In this document: piece by piece, positions 45,546 to 56,898 of the stretch
Numbering within the stretch: position 1 is the first letter of the stretch
How the letters are laid out: each line of letters begins with the position of its first letter
DNA from: Hygrophila difformis
Taxonomy: Eukaryota; Streptophyta; Magnoliopsida; Lamiales; Acanthaceae
DNA length: 64,000 nucleotides
Direction of reading: 5' to 3'
Assembly: GCA_030278955.1 (NCBI GenBank)
Contig: JAOANR010000014.1
Span: 31,943,453 to 32,007,452 of the forward strand
The notes under the pieces: generated by a model
Seen by the model: only the letters and a program-made list of their open reading frames with translations
What the model was told of the DNA's origin: nothing
Databases searched by the model: none
Made by a program: the position numbers and the translations under genes

Positions 45546-48500
45546 CTCTAGCATTTGATCAATAAATGGCAATGGAAAATGGTCCTTGCGGGTGGCCTCA
45601 TTCAGTTTCCGGTAGTCGATACAAACTCTCCATCCGGTCACTGGCCTGGTTGCAACCTCTTCTCCTTGCTCATTCTTGGTTATGCACATCCCTCCTCGTT
45701 TTGGCACGACCTGCACTGGGCTAACCCATTTGCTGTCAGAAATAGGATAGATTATACCAGCATCTAAGAGCTTGATAACCTCCTTTCTTACCACTTCTTG
45801 CATGAGGGGATTCAAACGCCTCTGAGGCTGACGGGAGGGTTTATACTCTTCTTCCATTAAAATCCTATGCATGCAAATAGAAGGGCTTATTCCTTTTATA
45901 TCAGAAATGGTCCAACCCATTGCATGTACATGTTTCTTAAGAACGACCACCAGAGCATTTTCTTGCTCTTGGGAGAGCTTAGCCGAAACAATCACAGGTA
46001 ATTTTTTATGTTCTGCGAGAAACGCGTACTTGAGATGATCGGGTAATGTTTTAAGTTCAAGCTCTGGTGGGCATTCAACGGAAGGGAGTAATTTGCGAGA
46101 AATGGGTAGTGGGAGATCAGATTTACCTTCGGGACCCTGCGTCAGTACAGGGCCCACTTCTTCCTCTTCGGTGCCATCGTTCTCCTGTGCAGTGAAATCA
46201 GCACCGTCATATGCTTCAAGGTCCCCGGACTCGGGATCCTCAAATTGGACGGCGCTGCACTGTTCCTTTGGCTCAGCACCAGCAGGCATCAGTACCTGCT
46301 TTGAAGATTCATACAGCATCATTTCATCATTGTTTCCAGAGTCTAGCTCTTTCCTAACTATTACATCATCAAAAGAAAAACAAGAACTGTCGTTCGGGAA
46401 TCTCTGCAGTTGCTCCATGTCGAAGATGACTTCATCCCCATCAACGCGGAGTGTCACCCTTCCGGATTTGGCATCAATCAGTGCTCCGCCTGTGGCCAAG
46501 AAAGGCCTGCCTAAGATGAGAGGCATGTCAGAGTCCTCCTCGATGTCCAGAATGATGAAATCCACTGGAAACGGAGTACTGCCAGCTTTGATTATCACAT
46601 CTTTCAAGATTCCGATTGGCTTTGTAATTGACCTATCTGCAAGCTGGAGCCTCATTTTGACCGGTTTCACTACTCCAAGCTTAAGACGTTTAACCATGGT
46701 CAATGGCATAACGTTAATGCTGGAGCCAAGGTCACACAGCCCTTTTCCGGCGTTGTTCTGGCCTATTCGAATTGGCAATGTATAACATCCGGGGTCTTCT
46801 TTCTTCTCTGGCAGCTTCTTCTGAATGATAGCACTGCAAGTGCTGTTGAGTACCACCAATTCGTCCTGCTCAACCTGTCTCTTTCCTGAAATCATTTCTT
46901 TCAAGAACTTAGCATAGACTGGCATTTCAGAGATCATTTCAATCAAAGGAATGGTAATCTCAACTTCCCGCAGTCTTTTCAGAAATTTTTCAAACTTCAG
47001 ATCTTGTTGCTTATTTTTAAGTCTAGCCGGGTAAGGAACCCTAGGCATGAACTTGTTTTTGTTATCATGTTTTGGTGGTAGATGGTTAGAGGTTGTACCT
47101 TCACCATTACCGTTTTCTGCTTCTGCCATTCCTTTTGCAGCGTCAGTCTGTTGTTCCGCCTCTTTCTGTTCATCCATTGCTTCCTCATCAGCATTGTTAA
47201 CAGCATCATCATCTTCCTCATGAGTGTTTCCAGTATCCGCTCCGCTTGGTCCAGCCAGTGTCTTCCCAGATTTCAAGGTTATTGCTTTGCATTGCGGGTT
47301 CTTTTCCGCAGTGCTTGGCAACGTCCCTTTATCTCTTTTCTGCATTTCATTAGCCATCTGAGTAACTTGGGTCTCCACATTTCTGATAGAGGCCTGCAGC
47401 TGAGTATTAATCTCCTTTTGGCTAGTGATAAAATCAGTCATCAAATTCTCCAGCCTTGAAGGAGGCTTTTGATTTTGATTCTGATTCTGATTTTGGTTCC
47501 ATTGGCCTTGGTTTGGAATGAATTGAGGCTGGAAGTTTTGGGGATGAAAGTTTTGGAAGTTCTGGGTAGGCTGTTGGAAATTTTGAGGAGGTCTCTGTTG
47601 GATCTGGGGTTGGAAACCTGGGTTCTGAAAATTCTGCCCCCTGTTCTGATTGAATCCTTGGTTCTGCTGAGGATTGAATTGTTGCTGTTGTGGTTTGTTC
47701 AAGAGGTGGGAATTAAGGGCATTGTTGTTTGAGTATGACAAGTTTGGGAGTCTATTTGGGAAAGCCCCTGCATAGTTACAGCTTTCAGCTGAAATCTGTT
47801 CGCATGTATCAGTTGCGTGAGCACCTTGACATAGTCCACAAATCACATCTGTTTGCTGTCCTTGAGTAGAGCTTCCAGCCCCTTGATTAACAGACAATGC
47901 TGCGACCTGCTCTTGAAGCTTTTCAATATCTGATTTTTCTGCTGTACCTACAGCACACCAACCACGACGGGGAGGGGAATTAACATCATCAGTTAGAACA
48001 GATCTGTTAACACTCATTGCTTCAATCTTGCCCCATGCTTGATCCATTGGAATGTATAGCAGGTGTTGACCGCCGGCAGCATCAAGCATGTTTTTCCATG
48101 CTGGGGTCAAACCGCTATAGAACTTTCTCAATTTCTCCCAATCATGGAAACCATGCTGGGGACATTTCCTGAGCAAGTTGAAGAACCGTTCCTTTGCGTC
48201 ATACAGGGACTCGTCTGGCTTCATCTTGAATTCCGCAATCTTAGAGCGGCATTCATCCACCTTGGACTCCGGGAAGTATTTCGTCAGGAAATTTCTGATC
48301 ACGTCCTCCCATGTGGACTTCTGATTCACGGGCAGTGATTTGTACCATGTTCGTGCTCCGCTAGTTAGAGAGAAAGGAAACAGCCTTAATCGAATGGTGT
48401 TAGCGGATACGTTCTGGTTCTTGATAGTATCGCACAACTCTAGGAACGTCTGCAGGTGATCATGGGGATCTTCATGACTTGCCCCTGCGAACTGGTTGCT

Positions 48501-49129
48501 CTGAACAAGATTGATGAGGGCTGGCTTTAATTCGAAATTACTGGCCAAGAATGGAGCTTGTCCAGGAATGTTCAAATATGGCTCTAAGATTGGCTGCATA
48601 TAATCAGCGGCTGCTGCTTGTTGATTGTTCTCAACCCCTCCTTGATATTGCTGTGGGTAGTAGTTCTGATGCATATAATAGTTTCTCGGATCATTGAAGT
48701 CATTAGGGTTCGGGGGATTCTGATGGGGATTCTGGTACTGCTGATTTTGCTGGTTTTGGAAGTTTTGGTGGTTTTGGTTATTTGGTGGGTTTTGAGGGTT
48801 CGGGTTGGGAGGAGGTGCCTCGAAGTGTTGCTGTTCAATTTTGGTGGGTTCCCGCCTCCTTGTATGATCTGAGGAGGGGGATCATCCAAATCATCGTTAT
48901 CAGCATCCTCGGGGTCTTCCTCAATGTTGTGAAGTGGTGGATTGGGTGGGATGATTGGAGGAAGGTCAGGGTTTGCCATATCGGATATGTCGCTACTGGT
49001 GCTTGGTGAAAGTAGTGCCTGTCTCTCCCGTTCCCGTCTTCGTTTAGTCTCCGCCCTAAGACGTCGAGCTGTCTTTTCTATCTCTGCGTTGTACGGGATT
49101 TCAGCTGGCGTCTGCTTCCTCCTTTGCAT
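45546..49129 (-). pseudogene. Element B gag, protease and RT N-terminus
   Basis: Starts at ATG 49129 (MQRRKQTPAE). A frame change near 48845-48862 (single-base indel relative to A) separates the first about 90 codons from a long open frame that runs to about 45546. In order: N/Q-rich linker, capsid (NFELKPALINLVQSNQF, KYFPESKVDECRS, KERFFNLLRKCPQHGF), cysteine cluster CGLCQGAHATDTC, a second N/Q/F-rich stretch, the Athila-typical PRVPYPARLKNKQQDLKFEK, protease with DLGSSINVMP near 46730, and RT start CIDYRKLNEATRKDHFP. Apart from two frame changes it is clean. Sequencing error cannot be excluded as their cause. Confidence 0.92.
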
Positions 49130-49270
49130 AGAACAACGGCTTCAATAATGACGGTACCTGCACATTCCCCAGGTTAGAATTGGTTTTGAAGGTAGATATT
49201 TATATTTATATGTATAAGCTAACTAAGAGCAATGAGGAATGTAATTCTCTAATAAAACGGCGCTGCATCC
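49130..49270 (-). other. B leader between primer site and gag
   Basis: Short untranslated leader homologous to A 1741-1884, including CTAACCTGGGGA. No ORF. Confidence 0.8.
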
Positions 49271-49288
49271 TCCCCGGCAACAGCGCCA
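49271..49288 (-). other. Element B primer binding site (tRNA-Asp type) within a hairpin
   Basis: TGGCGCTGTTGCCGGGGA on the - strand abuts the 5' LTR; one mismatch to the tRNA-Asp complement. Its GGCGCTG pairs perfectly with CAGCGCC 15 bases downstream (+ coordinates 49281-49287 and 49259-49265). Confidence 0.88.
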
Positions 49289-52200
49289 TGAAACTTTTGA
49301 CAATTTCCGCACACGAGTATTTTCTAAAATATCCCAGGTTAAATTTATTAAAAGAAAAGAGTTATGATTCATGGGAAAGGGGTTTAAGGATATAGTTCAC
49401 TTTTTATTACTCATGAGGGGGAAACTTAGAGTTCGAACGGCGTTATGGACCTTCCCGGCATGAAACGTTTGACAAATTCGTGCCTTGAAAATCCTTGCCA
49501 TGAAACTTTTGACAAGTTCCCACGACATGAGCATTTTCAGAAAGGTCATAATCCTGGTGTTCAATTTTATTTAATGAAACCAATTTATGAAGACGGAGTT
49601 GGGATTAGGGATATATTTATAGGTTGTCACGTTTTTATTACTCGTGTTAAGAAACTGTGGCCCGAAAGCGCACGGTGTCAAAAATTGCAGTAATTTATAG
49701 TAAGACCGGATCGTTCACTGGAGGATGTGCGATAGAAGCAGGGCCCACGTCGTTTTACTAGATTTTCCATTCGTATTGCTCCAATTGGTTTGAAAAGTGA
49801 TTAACAACTACTGACTGAATTTAAACTAAACTACAGAAGCGTTTAAATCTGTTCTACAAAGCACATGAATTCTATTCTAGAAAACGGGTAAAGTTATTCT
49901 ACGAATGCGATAAACATTATCTATAAAAGCAATGAAAATTTACACTATGCTAGCTATGAAGTTGATTCACAGTGTGGACAGAAGGGACAGGAAGAAAAGA
50001 ATAAAAATTGGACAAGATTTAGATAAGGCATAGTTAAACTTCCATTTTTATACACTGATCTTTGCTTGGGATAATTCTGTCAGATAGTTAATTCTCATGC
50101 TCTCAGTACTGCGTTCCCTTTAACAGACAGGTACTTATAGTACGAGTTTACATGTTCTTAGGACCGCAATTTCTAAGATACCACAGATTTGTAACTGCCC
50201 TGGCCTGGGTATGTTACTTCATCTGTGGTGGATAAGCAACACCTGACAAATCATTTATTGACATGCCAAGTACTACTATCATTCTCCCATGTCACACCCA
50301 AAGATTCTAATCAAGCCCTGAACTATCCCTTAACTATCAATCCTAGTAGCAGTTACGCAACTCTCAATACAGCCGAGTGACCTCTAACGAAAGCATTTAA
50401 AAGAAAGCGATAAAGAAAGCATTTAAAATCCTATCACTCAGAGGTTTTGAAGGTTTGACCCTGGTAGTAAAAGACAGCTCCCCATCAGAATGAATGAGTA
50501 TGGATCAAGAATTCCCGGCTCTCGGTGAACTACTCGAGTGTTCACTTCCTTCCAGGTGGTTATGAGATACAAACTAATGAAATGAACTAATAGATCAGTT
50601 CATTCCGGATGCACTCACTCAGGACTCAAAAATGGGCTTTGGCAAAAGAGGATAGCAGTTGAAAGAAAACTCAACCCTATCTTAGAAAATAGCCAAGGCC
50701 TGGATGTTGTTCCTCTGAGATTATTTACTACACTGTATTTGAGTCCAAGTGGACCCCATCTCGGTGTAATATTTAATCTCATATTCCCAACAAACAGCAA
50801 TTTTGGAAAATAATGAATTTGAAAACCATTCCCTAAACAGGTACTAGACTCTCAATTAAAACACAGATCCTTTCAGTCTAGATGAGACCTAATCGCTGAC
50901 TCTGCTTCTAATTTGCCAAAATCAACCCTTGACAGAATATGAATTAGTCATAACTGAAGAATTTATCCCTTACTCATATCCGGATTTTACAAAGGAGTTT
51001 TTGTTGGAAATTTAATACACAATATCTGTTTAAATCTAGCCTTCTATTGTCCAAGGGAAGGATCCCAAAATATTATAGACCACAATAGTACATAATATTA
51101 TCATCCATAAAGGTATATTGAAGTGTAAAATGAATTGACCCAAAATATAGAGGTGGGTCTAGACAGAGGGTGAAACACAAATATGGAGTGGTCAAAGAAC
51201 CAAAGTAATGGCAGGATAATTGAGTGGACTGTAAACATCTACTGTCCAACTTCCCAATTACTCGGATGGAGCGAATTTAGACAGCTTAGACCCTACAATG
51301 GCAGTGTCAATGCCAGTTGGGCCTCCACTGTCTGTGCATTCAGATAAAAACCTACATGCTTCCTTTCTGCAGTACTTATCAGCTAATGTTGACAGACATT
51401 AGCAGAGTTATACTACAGATTGGAATTTAGGTTTGGGAATTAAGATAAGGAAAATAAAACTGTATCTGGATAGGAGTCAGCTGAGCAGCTATTATAATCC
51501 CGGATGGACGAACCGCTAAGGCTTCCACTGACTGCCATCCAGACCATGCAAAATAACACTTAGTAACTAATACCCAGAATACGAGCTAGTTATCCATGAG
51601 GGAATACCCGCCAACATTAGTCTGATGTATTCGTTACTAATTGTTACATACAATACGCAAAAGACAAAAGAAAATAAAGTAAAATAGAATAAAGAGAGAA
51701 ACCTGTATGAGAGACATTGGTTTCTCATGCAAGGTTATGGAATCAATCCATATTTGATGGCTTAAATAATCCCTCCTACCATAATTAATTACAGTCCGGA
51801 TTATCTGTTTAAGACATCATGGTTTTGTTTATAGAAAAGTATTTTACTGACAATTGAACAAAGATCCTTTAATCATAACAATTAGTGATTTAATCATTGC
51901 TAATTACAATCATTAATTATTAATGACTAGAGGGTTCAATTAATTAAGTGATGGAAATGGAGAATCAAAATTTCGGCAGCATAACGCCTCATATTGCAAT
52001 TCTGGGATATTACATCTCAATCCGTGGGATTAAGATGTGAGTGCTTGCAATATAATAGGGGTTGAGAGATCAGAATTTTTAGGATTAAATAAAAGAGGAG
52101 ATTCTGTCTAAATACCATAAATTGTGTCATTGGCCTAGACCCGCGACATGGGTACCTCGACAGGTTTTCAGAAATTTTGGCAGAGTTTTACCCTGTGTCG

Positions 52201-53827
52201 CTAAGCAAGGGTTGTGTCGCGGACCGTGGGTCCGCGACAGGAGTTTAGTGACACAAGATTTTCTGCAAAATTTCTAAGTATTTGGCTCCCAGTCGCTAAT
52301 CAGGAGATTGTGTCGTGGGGCGTGGCTGCGCGACAGGGGTGTTCCGCGAAAGAAGCCATGCAGAGGAAAATAGCAAAAGTTTGGGTCCCTGGTCGCTAAG
52401 CAGGGGTTGTGTCGCGGACCGTGGGTCCGCGACACGAATGCCTCGCGACCGAGGGTTTTCAAAATATCAAGACAAATGTCCCTAAACATCCATGTCGCGG
52501 AACAGCCTCCCTGTCGATAAACGTGGCCTAGCGACAGGAGTCGGTTAGCGACATGGATGGTTCAGGACACAAGTCAGTAAAAGCAGAATTGAACAGTGGC
52601 ATGCAAACAGCGTGATCTCACCCTATTTGGGATTAAAAAGCATTTCTAGGCTACAAACAACCCAACAACAATGGAAATATGCAAGAACATGCTAGAATAA
52701 AGATAAATCTACCTGAAGCAGTATTTAAAGGTAAAACAAAACCTAATCTAGGGCTCAACCACACTAAAGCACGCAACACATCCAAAAATAAAGAAACAGC
52801 AGCAATAGAGGTCAAATGACCCAAATAAAAATGAAAGCAATAAAAATCCATGGGTAGTAACACCCATTTCATGTTTCTGGGACTCATTTCCAGATTAACT
52901 TCCCATTTTATTAAATGGGTTTGTTAATACCCATCATTTTGGTATTACAAAACCCTAAAAACAAAGAGTTTAGGTGGAAAAACATGGTGAAAAACTGGCT
53001 ACCTAACCACTGGAACAGTGGATAACAGTAAACAAAGCACTACTCTAAGCTAAACTATGGACATAATTAAATAATACAAAAAAAATTAAAAACTAAACTA
53101 GTCTACCTAAGAACTAGGCGCTGATCTTGCCTTCAAGAGGATGAACTCTAATTTTTCCAACCCACTGAGCTCATGGGGGTCACCTCATATTTATAGAAGT
53201 GGAACCCTAGGCCCATGGGCTTAATCTGAGGCCCACTGTGTCTCAAGACATCACACACATCACACTGTGTCGCGGAACTGGAAGTCTGTCGCGGAACATC
53301 ACTGCATGTGGTAAGGCTTCTCGACTGGGTCTTGGGTCTCTATTGGTGCGTCTGTGTCGCTAATCAGGCCTGGGTCGCTAAACCATGGTCCTCGACTCGG
53401 GCCTAGCGACGCAGCCTATCTGGACCGGTCTCTTCTTCATGCTATATGATGTGTCGCTAATCCCTCCTGTGTCGCTAATCATGGACCGCGACACAGGAGC
53501 TTCCGCGACCGGGTGCTCCAGGACTGGGCTGAATGGGCCAGATGGGCCGAAATCGTTCTTTTTGTGGATTTTTCTATCTTTTCCCATCTTTTTGTATTCC
53601 TTCTTCTTTTCTTTTCTTTTTCTCATGTTTTTGGATTTTTCTAACATAAATGTGTAATAAAATTACATATTTATGCATTTTTCACACCAGCTCAATATTT
53701 TTACAATTATGCATAAATCAGTCCAATTCAACTGCTTTCTTATCTAATATAAGACTGGAATGCGAACAAATGCCCGCTTTAGACACGGAAATGGATTGAA
53801 AGTAATGGTCATTTCTGGCCATTATCA
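49289..53827 (-). repeat. B 5' LTR (4539 bp)
   Basis: Counterpart of 26044-30552. TATA box on the - strand at 53188-53195; repeat arrays at about 52142-52562 and 53270-53516. It is 30 bp longer than the 3' LTR, mostly from about 24 bases near 51384-51407 that contain the inverted repeat GCTAATGT/ACATTAGC. Confidence 0.95.
53188..53195 (-). promoter_or_regulatory. TATA box of B 5' LTR
   Basis: TATAAATA on the - strand in the context CTATAAATATGAGG, matching the 3' LTR copy. It would drive the genomic RNA of B leftwards. Confidence 0.6.
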
Positions 53828-53832
53828 AAACC
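53828..53832 (+). repeat. Target site duplication AAACC, right copy (B)
   Basis: Matches 26039-26043. Confidence 0.95.
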
Positions 53833-54847
53833 GATTCAAGACCATGCCATATTTCAAAAATCGAGCATATGATGGAGGCACTAGAAAACCAAAATTTTGG
53901 CCTTCTTTTGAATTCCGAACCCAAAGATATTTTCCCTTTAGGAGTAACTCATTTGAGCGTTAAGCCTAGTTTTTCTTTGAAGCCCTCTATATTATTCATA
54001 GCCTTATAAAAGACCAAGAAAATCAAACCCAAGTGAGCAAGAATTAATTTTATCAAGGCATTACGATTTATGATAATCAGAAAATGATCAATCGGTATTC
54101 AAAAATCCGATCAAAAGAAAAGAGAAAAAGAAAAAAAAAAAGAGAAAGAAAAAGAAGAAAAATGTTGGATTCCATTCAACAACAATAAATTGTAAATGAC
54201 AAGCAAATTAGACATAGTCTAATGTGATGCAATAGAAAAGCAAAAGAAAGAAAAATATTGATGATCATAAATTTTAAATAAAAAAATGTTATGTTATGAT
54301 AAAATAAATTCTTGCCACTTTTTAGCCCAATAATTCCCTTTCATACCAAATGTTACAACCGTATGCCCCGTTATAACCTTAAATAAAACCTCGGGATCTT
54401 GATTTGAAGAAATAAGCCGGTGGCGAGTTGGTCTGATTCCAAGCTTATGAGATAATTTAATTAAATTTGATTATGAAAGTTCATGTTAAAACCCAACTTT
54501 GAGAGTGAGTGAAATTTCCGCTTTTACTATATGTAAGGCTCTGTTTCTAATTTCTATTCATGTCATGCTTAAATTCTAGAATTAAATCAATGATCATTTC
54601 TGGACATGATACTCATGAAGAATTAACAATAATGACTGATTTGTATGCCTGATTAAGTGAGAAGTATCATTTCATTAAACACTACAATCAAGAAAATTTA
54701 ATACTTGTAGTTTTTTATTGTCTTATCCCAATATGAAAAGGATGAAACTTTTTAAGCTACGAAAATATATTGAATATGCAGCGTATATGCTCTTAGGAGC
54801 ACTGACTCTGACTGCTCGGGGACGATCAGTATTAAATGTGAGGATGT
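53833..54847 (+). other. Element A 3' non-coding segment, right part, with polypurine tract
   Basis: Continues A after B. It aligns with B's - strand 31490-30553. An A/G run at 54110-54165 replaces B's C/T-rich run. It ends in GTATTAAATGTGAGGATGT, the same polypurine tract as B, at 54829-54847. No ORF supported. Confidence 0.85.
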
Positions 54848-55134
54848 TGATAATGGCCAGAATTGTCCATTATTTACAATCTATTTCCGTGTCAAATACG
54901 GGCATTTGATCGCATTCCAGTCTTATATGAAATAAGAAAGCAGTTGAACTTGACAAAAAGGTGCATGTTTGTAAAAATAATAAGCTGGTACTGAAAACAA
55001 AAAAATATGTAATTTTGTTACATTATGTGTTAGAAAAATCCAAAAATATGAGAAAAAAAAAGAAAAGAAAAATGAATGAAAAATATGGGAAAAAAATAGA
55101 CAAGCCCACAAAAATGCAAAATTTAGCCCAACCC

Positions 55135-55446
55135 GTCGCAAGCCAAGAACCACGTCGCAAAGCATAGTTTTGCGACGTGGGTATGCAGGAGGACAAGCAG
55201 AAAAATTGAAGACTGAAATTTCACGTCGCAATCCAAGCTTTGTGACGTGAAGGTGTTTCACAACGTGGTGCAATAGTCTCACGACGTGGAAGAGAAGTAA
55301 GAAGAACTTATGGACTGAAAATCCCACGTTGCGAACCGAAGTCTGACGACGTGTCCAGAGTCTCCCGAAGGGCTTGAAGTCTTGCGACGTGCAAAATGTC
55401 GTGCGACGTGTGTGAGTCTTGCGACGTGCATGGAGTCTCACGACGG
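55135..55446 (+). repeat. A-type inverted CGTCGCAAGAC repeats, upstream array of 3' LTR
   Basis: About twelve half-sites such as GTCTTGCGACGTG, CCACGTCGCAAAGC and TAGTCTCACGACGTGG. They match the internal array at 19405-19745 rather than B's arrays. Confidence 0.85.
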
Positions 55447-55492
55447 GAATTCAAAATCAGATCTAATGGGCCCATGGGCCTAGGGTTTCACG

Positions 55493-55500
55493 CCTATAAA
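55493..55500 (+). promoter_or_regulatory. TATA box of A 3' LTR
   Basis: TATAAATA in CGCCTATAAATAGGAGG just after the upstream array. Confidence 0.6.
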
Positions 55501-56084
55501 TAGGAGGTGATCCCATGGTGCAGGAGGTTGGCAATACAATACTCTTGAAGACACAGTCTTGAGCTGGAAACTTAGGTAGTAGTAGTTTAGTTTCTTTTTC
55601 TTTATATTATTTAATTCTTGCAATGTAGTTTAGATAATAGTTAGTGTAGATTAGTGTTTTTAGCTTACTGTTTAGCTTAGTTAGCCACTTTCTCATTGTT
55701 TTCAGCTTTGTTACACTTTTATTTAGGTTTGAAATACCCAAGTGATGGGTATTATCAAACCATTATCAATAAATTTGAAGTTAATCATCTCAGTGTCCCA
55801 AAATCATGAAATAGGCATTACAGCCCATGGATATTATTGCTTTACTTTTCTTTTGACCCTTTGGTCATTTATTTTTGTGGTTTAGTTAGTATTTAATGTT
55901 TCTTGAATGATTTCATGCATGATGGGCGGTTGAAAACCCTAGATTAGGTTCTTTGATTTTAAATACCAGTTCTTAGTATAGCTTTAATTTCCTTCTAATT
56001 TTCTTGCTTAACTTCTTTTCTGTTTGTCTTTCCATATCTAGCATAGGTCATTAAATCTGAAATGGGGTTTTAAATCGCATGTCT

Positions 56085-56220
56085 ACATGATTCTGTTCAA
56101 AAACATTGGTTCTGGAATCTCCCGTTGTGAGACTCACACGTTGCTAACCCATACATGATTCTGTTCAAAAACATTGGTTCTGGAATCTCCCATCGTGAGA
56201 CTCACACGTCGCTAACCCAT
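56085..56220 (+). repeat. 68-bp tandem duplication in A 3' LTR
   Basis: Units 56085-56152 and 56153-56220 differ at only a few sites, including CGTTGC against CGTCGC. The unit contains a pair of inverted A-type half-sites, so it shows array growth by tandem duplication. Confidence 0.85.
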
Positions 56221-56400
56221 GTTTTGCGACGTGTGAGAGCATCACGACGTGGGTGTCTCGAATCCCATAAAATTTCATGCTCACGTCGTGAGTCTCACGT
56301 CATGATCCCATGGATCATGATGTAATTTTTTTACTCTCACGACGGGAGTATGCCCAAATACTTAAATATTTTATAAAACACTCACATCGCAAGACTCCAA
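56118..56400 (+). repeat. A-type inverted repeats, downstream array of 3' LTR
   Basis: Half-sites such as CGTGAGACTCACACGTCGC and TTTTGCGACGTGTGAGAG, in the position of B's downstream array. Confidence 0.75.
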
Positions 56401-56898
56401 AAAGAGATTCTGTTATTATTTTGCAATTCCGTACCTTGCATGAGAAACCAATGTCTCTCATACAAGAGATTTTTATTTTTATTTTATTAAAACTCCAAAA
56501 AGATTTTCTGTTATTATTTTGGTCTTTACCCATGTTTGTGTGAAGCGAGTAATAAGAGATATCACACACTAATGTTGGCGAATAGTTCCTTCACCGGGAA
56601 ATTAAATAGCTCGTCGTTTGTGTATTGATTATTACTCGTTATTTTGCATGGTCTAGATAGTGGCTGGTGGAAGCTTTGGCGACTGGTCCCTTCATCGGGA
56701 AATTAAATAGCTACTCAGCCAGCTCCTATCTGGATACAGTTTTCTTTTCTTTATCTTAATTTCAAACCTGAATTCAAATTGTAATGTTATCAAATGATGC
56801 CGACTAAAATTGTTTGAGAAATATTATAATAAGAAAATATGTGGGTTTTTCATCCATTCACGGATAAAGGAGGGTTGAGAGATGGCAATCACCGTCAT

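Larger units (their letters stand above)
26044..53827 (-). mobile_element. Element B: giant Athila-like retrotransposon with F-box cargo
   Basis: On the - strand, with 5' LTR at 49289-53827, gag-pol from 49129 downwards, post-pol cassette 34992-30553 and 3' LTR at 26044-30552. Target duplication AAACC. E (8168 bp) sits in its integrase; without E and its duplication B is about 19.6 kb. LTRs begin TGATAATGG and end TTTCA in element orientation. By eye they differ by about 1-1.5 percent plus a 20-odd-base indel. Besides E I see only two frameshifts in gag-pol, so B is far younger than A although the two are relatives in layout and protein sequence. Confidence 0.95.
1..56898 (+). mobile_element. 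Element A: giant Athila-like Ty3/Gypsy retrotransposon, old, partial at both ends
   Basis: A runs from the left edge to 56898, where element C interrupts its 3' LTR. The tRNA-Asp-type primer site at 1723, the Athila-style gag, protease, RT, RNase H and integrase, and the 3' LTR start TGATAATGG at 54848 define it. It is broken by D1 (7355-18519) and B (26044-53827). With these and their target duplications removed, its internal region is about 14.2 kb. The part of its LTR that is visible lines up with the 4.5 kb LTRs of B, so the complete element was probably about 23 kb, very large for an Athila relative. It is the oldest layer: the coding region has more than ten stops, frameshifts or small deletions. 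Confidence 0.9.
54848..56898 (+). repeat. Element A 3' LTR, 5' portion
   Basis: Starts TGATAATGGCCAGAATTG after the polypurine tract and aligns with B's LTR start. TATA box at 55493-55500. Repeat arrays of the A type lie on both sides of it (55135-55446 and 56118-56400). A 68-bp tandem duplication is at 56085-56220. The LTR is cut at 56898 by element C; the rest lies beyond the window. Confidence 0.9.

Noticed and set aside
46093..46785. 230-codon + strand ORF
   Set aside because: Antisense shadow of B's gag-pol, which is well supported on the - strand.
48845..48862. Possible programmed frameshift in B gag
   Set aside because: A has gag in one frame across this point, and no slippery heptamer or following structure was seen. 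A simple indel or sequencing error is more likely.
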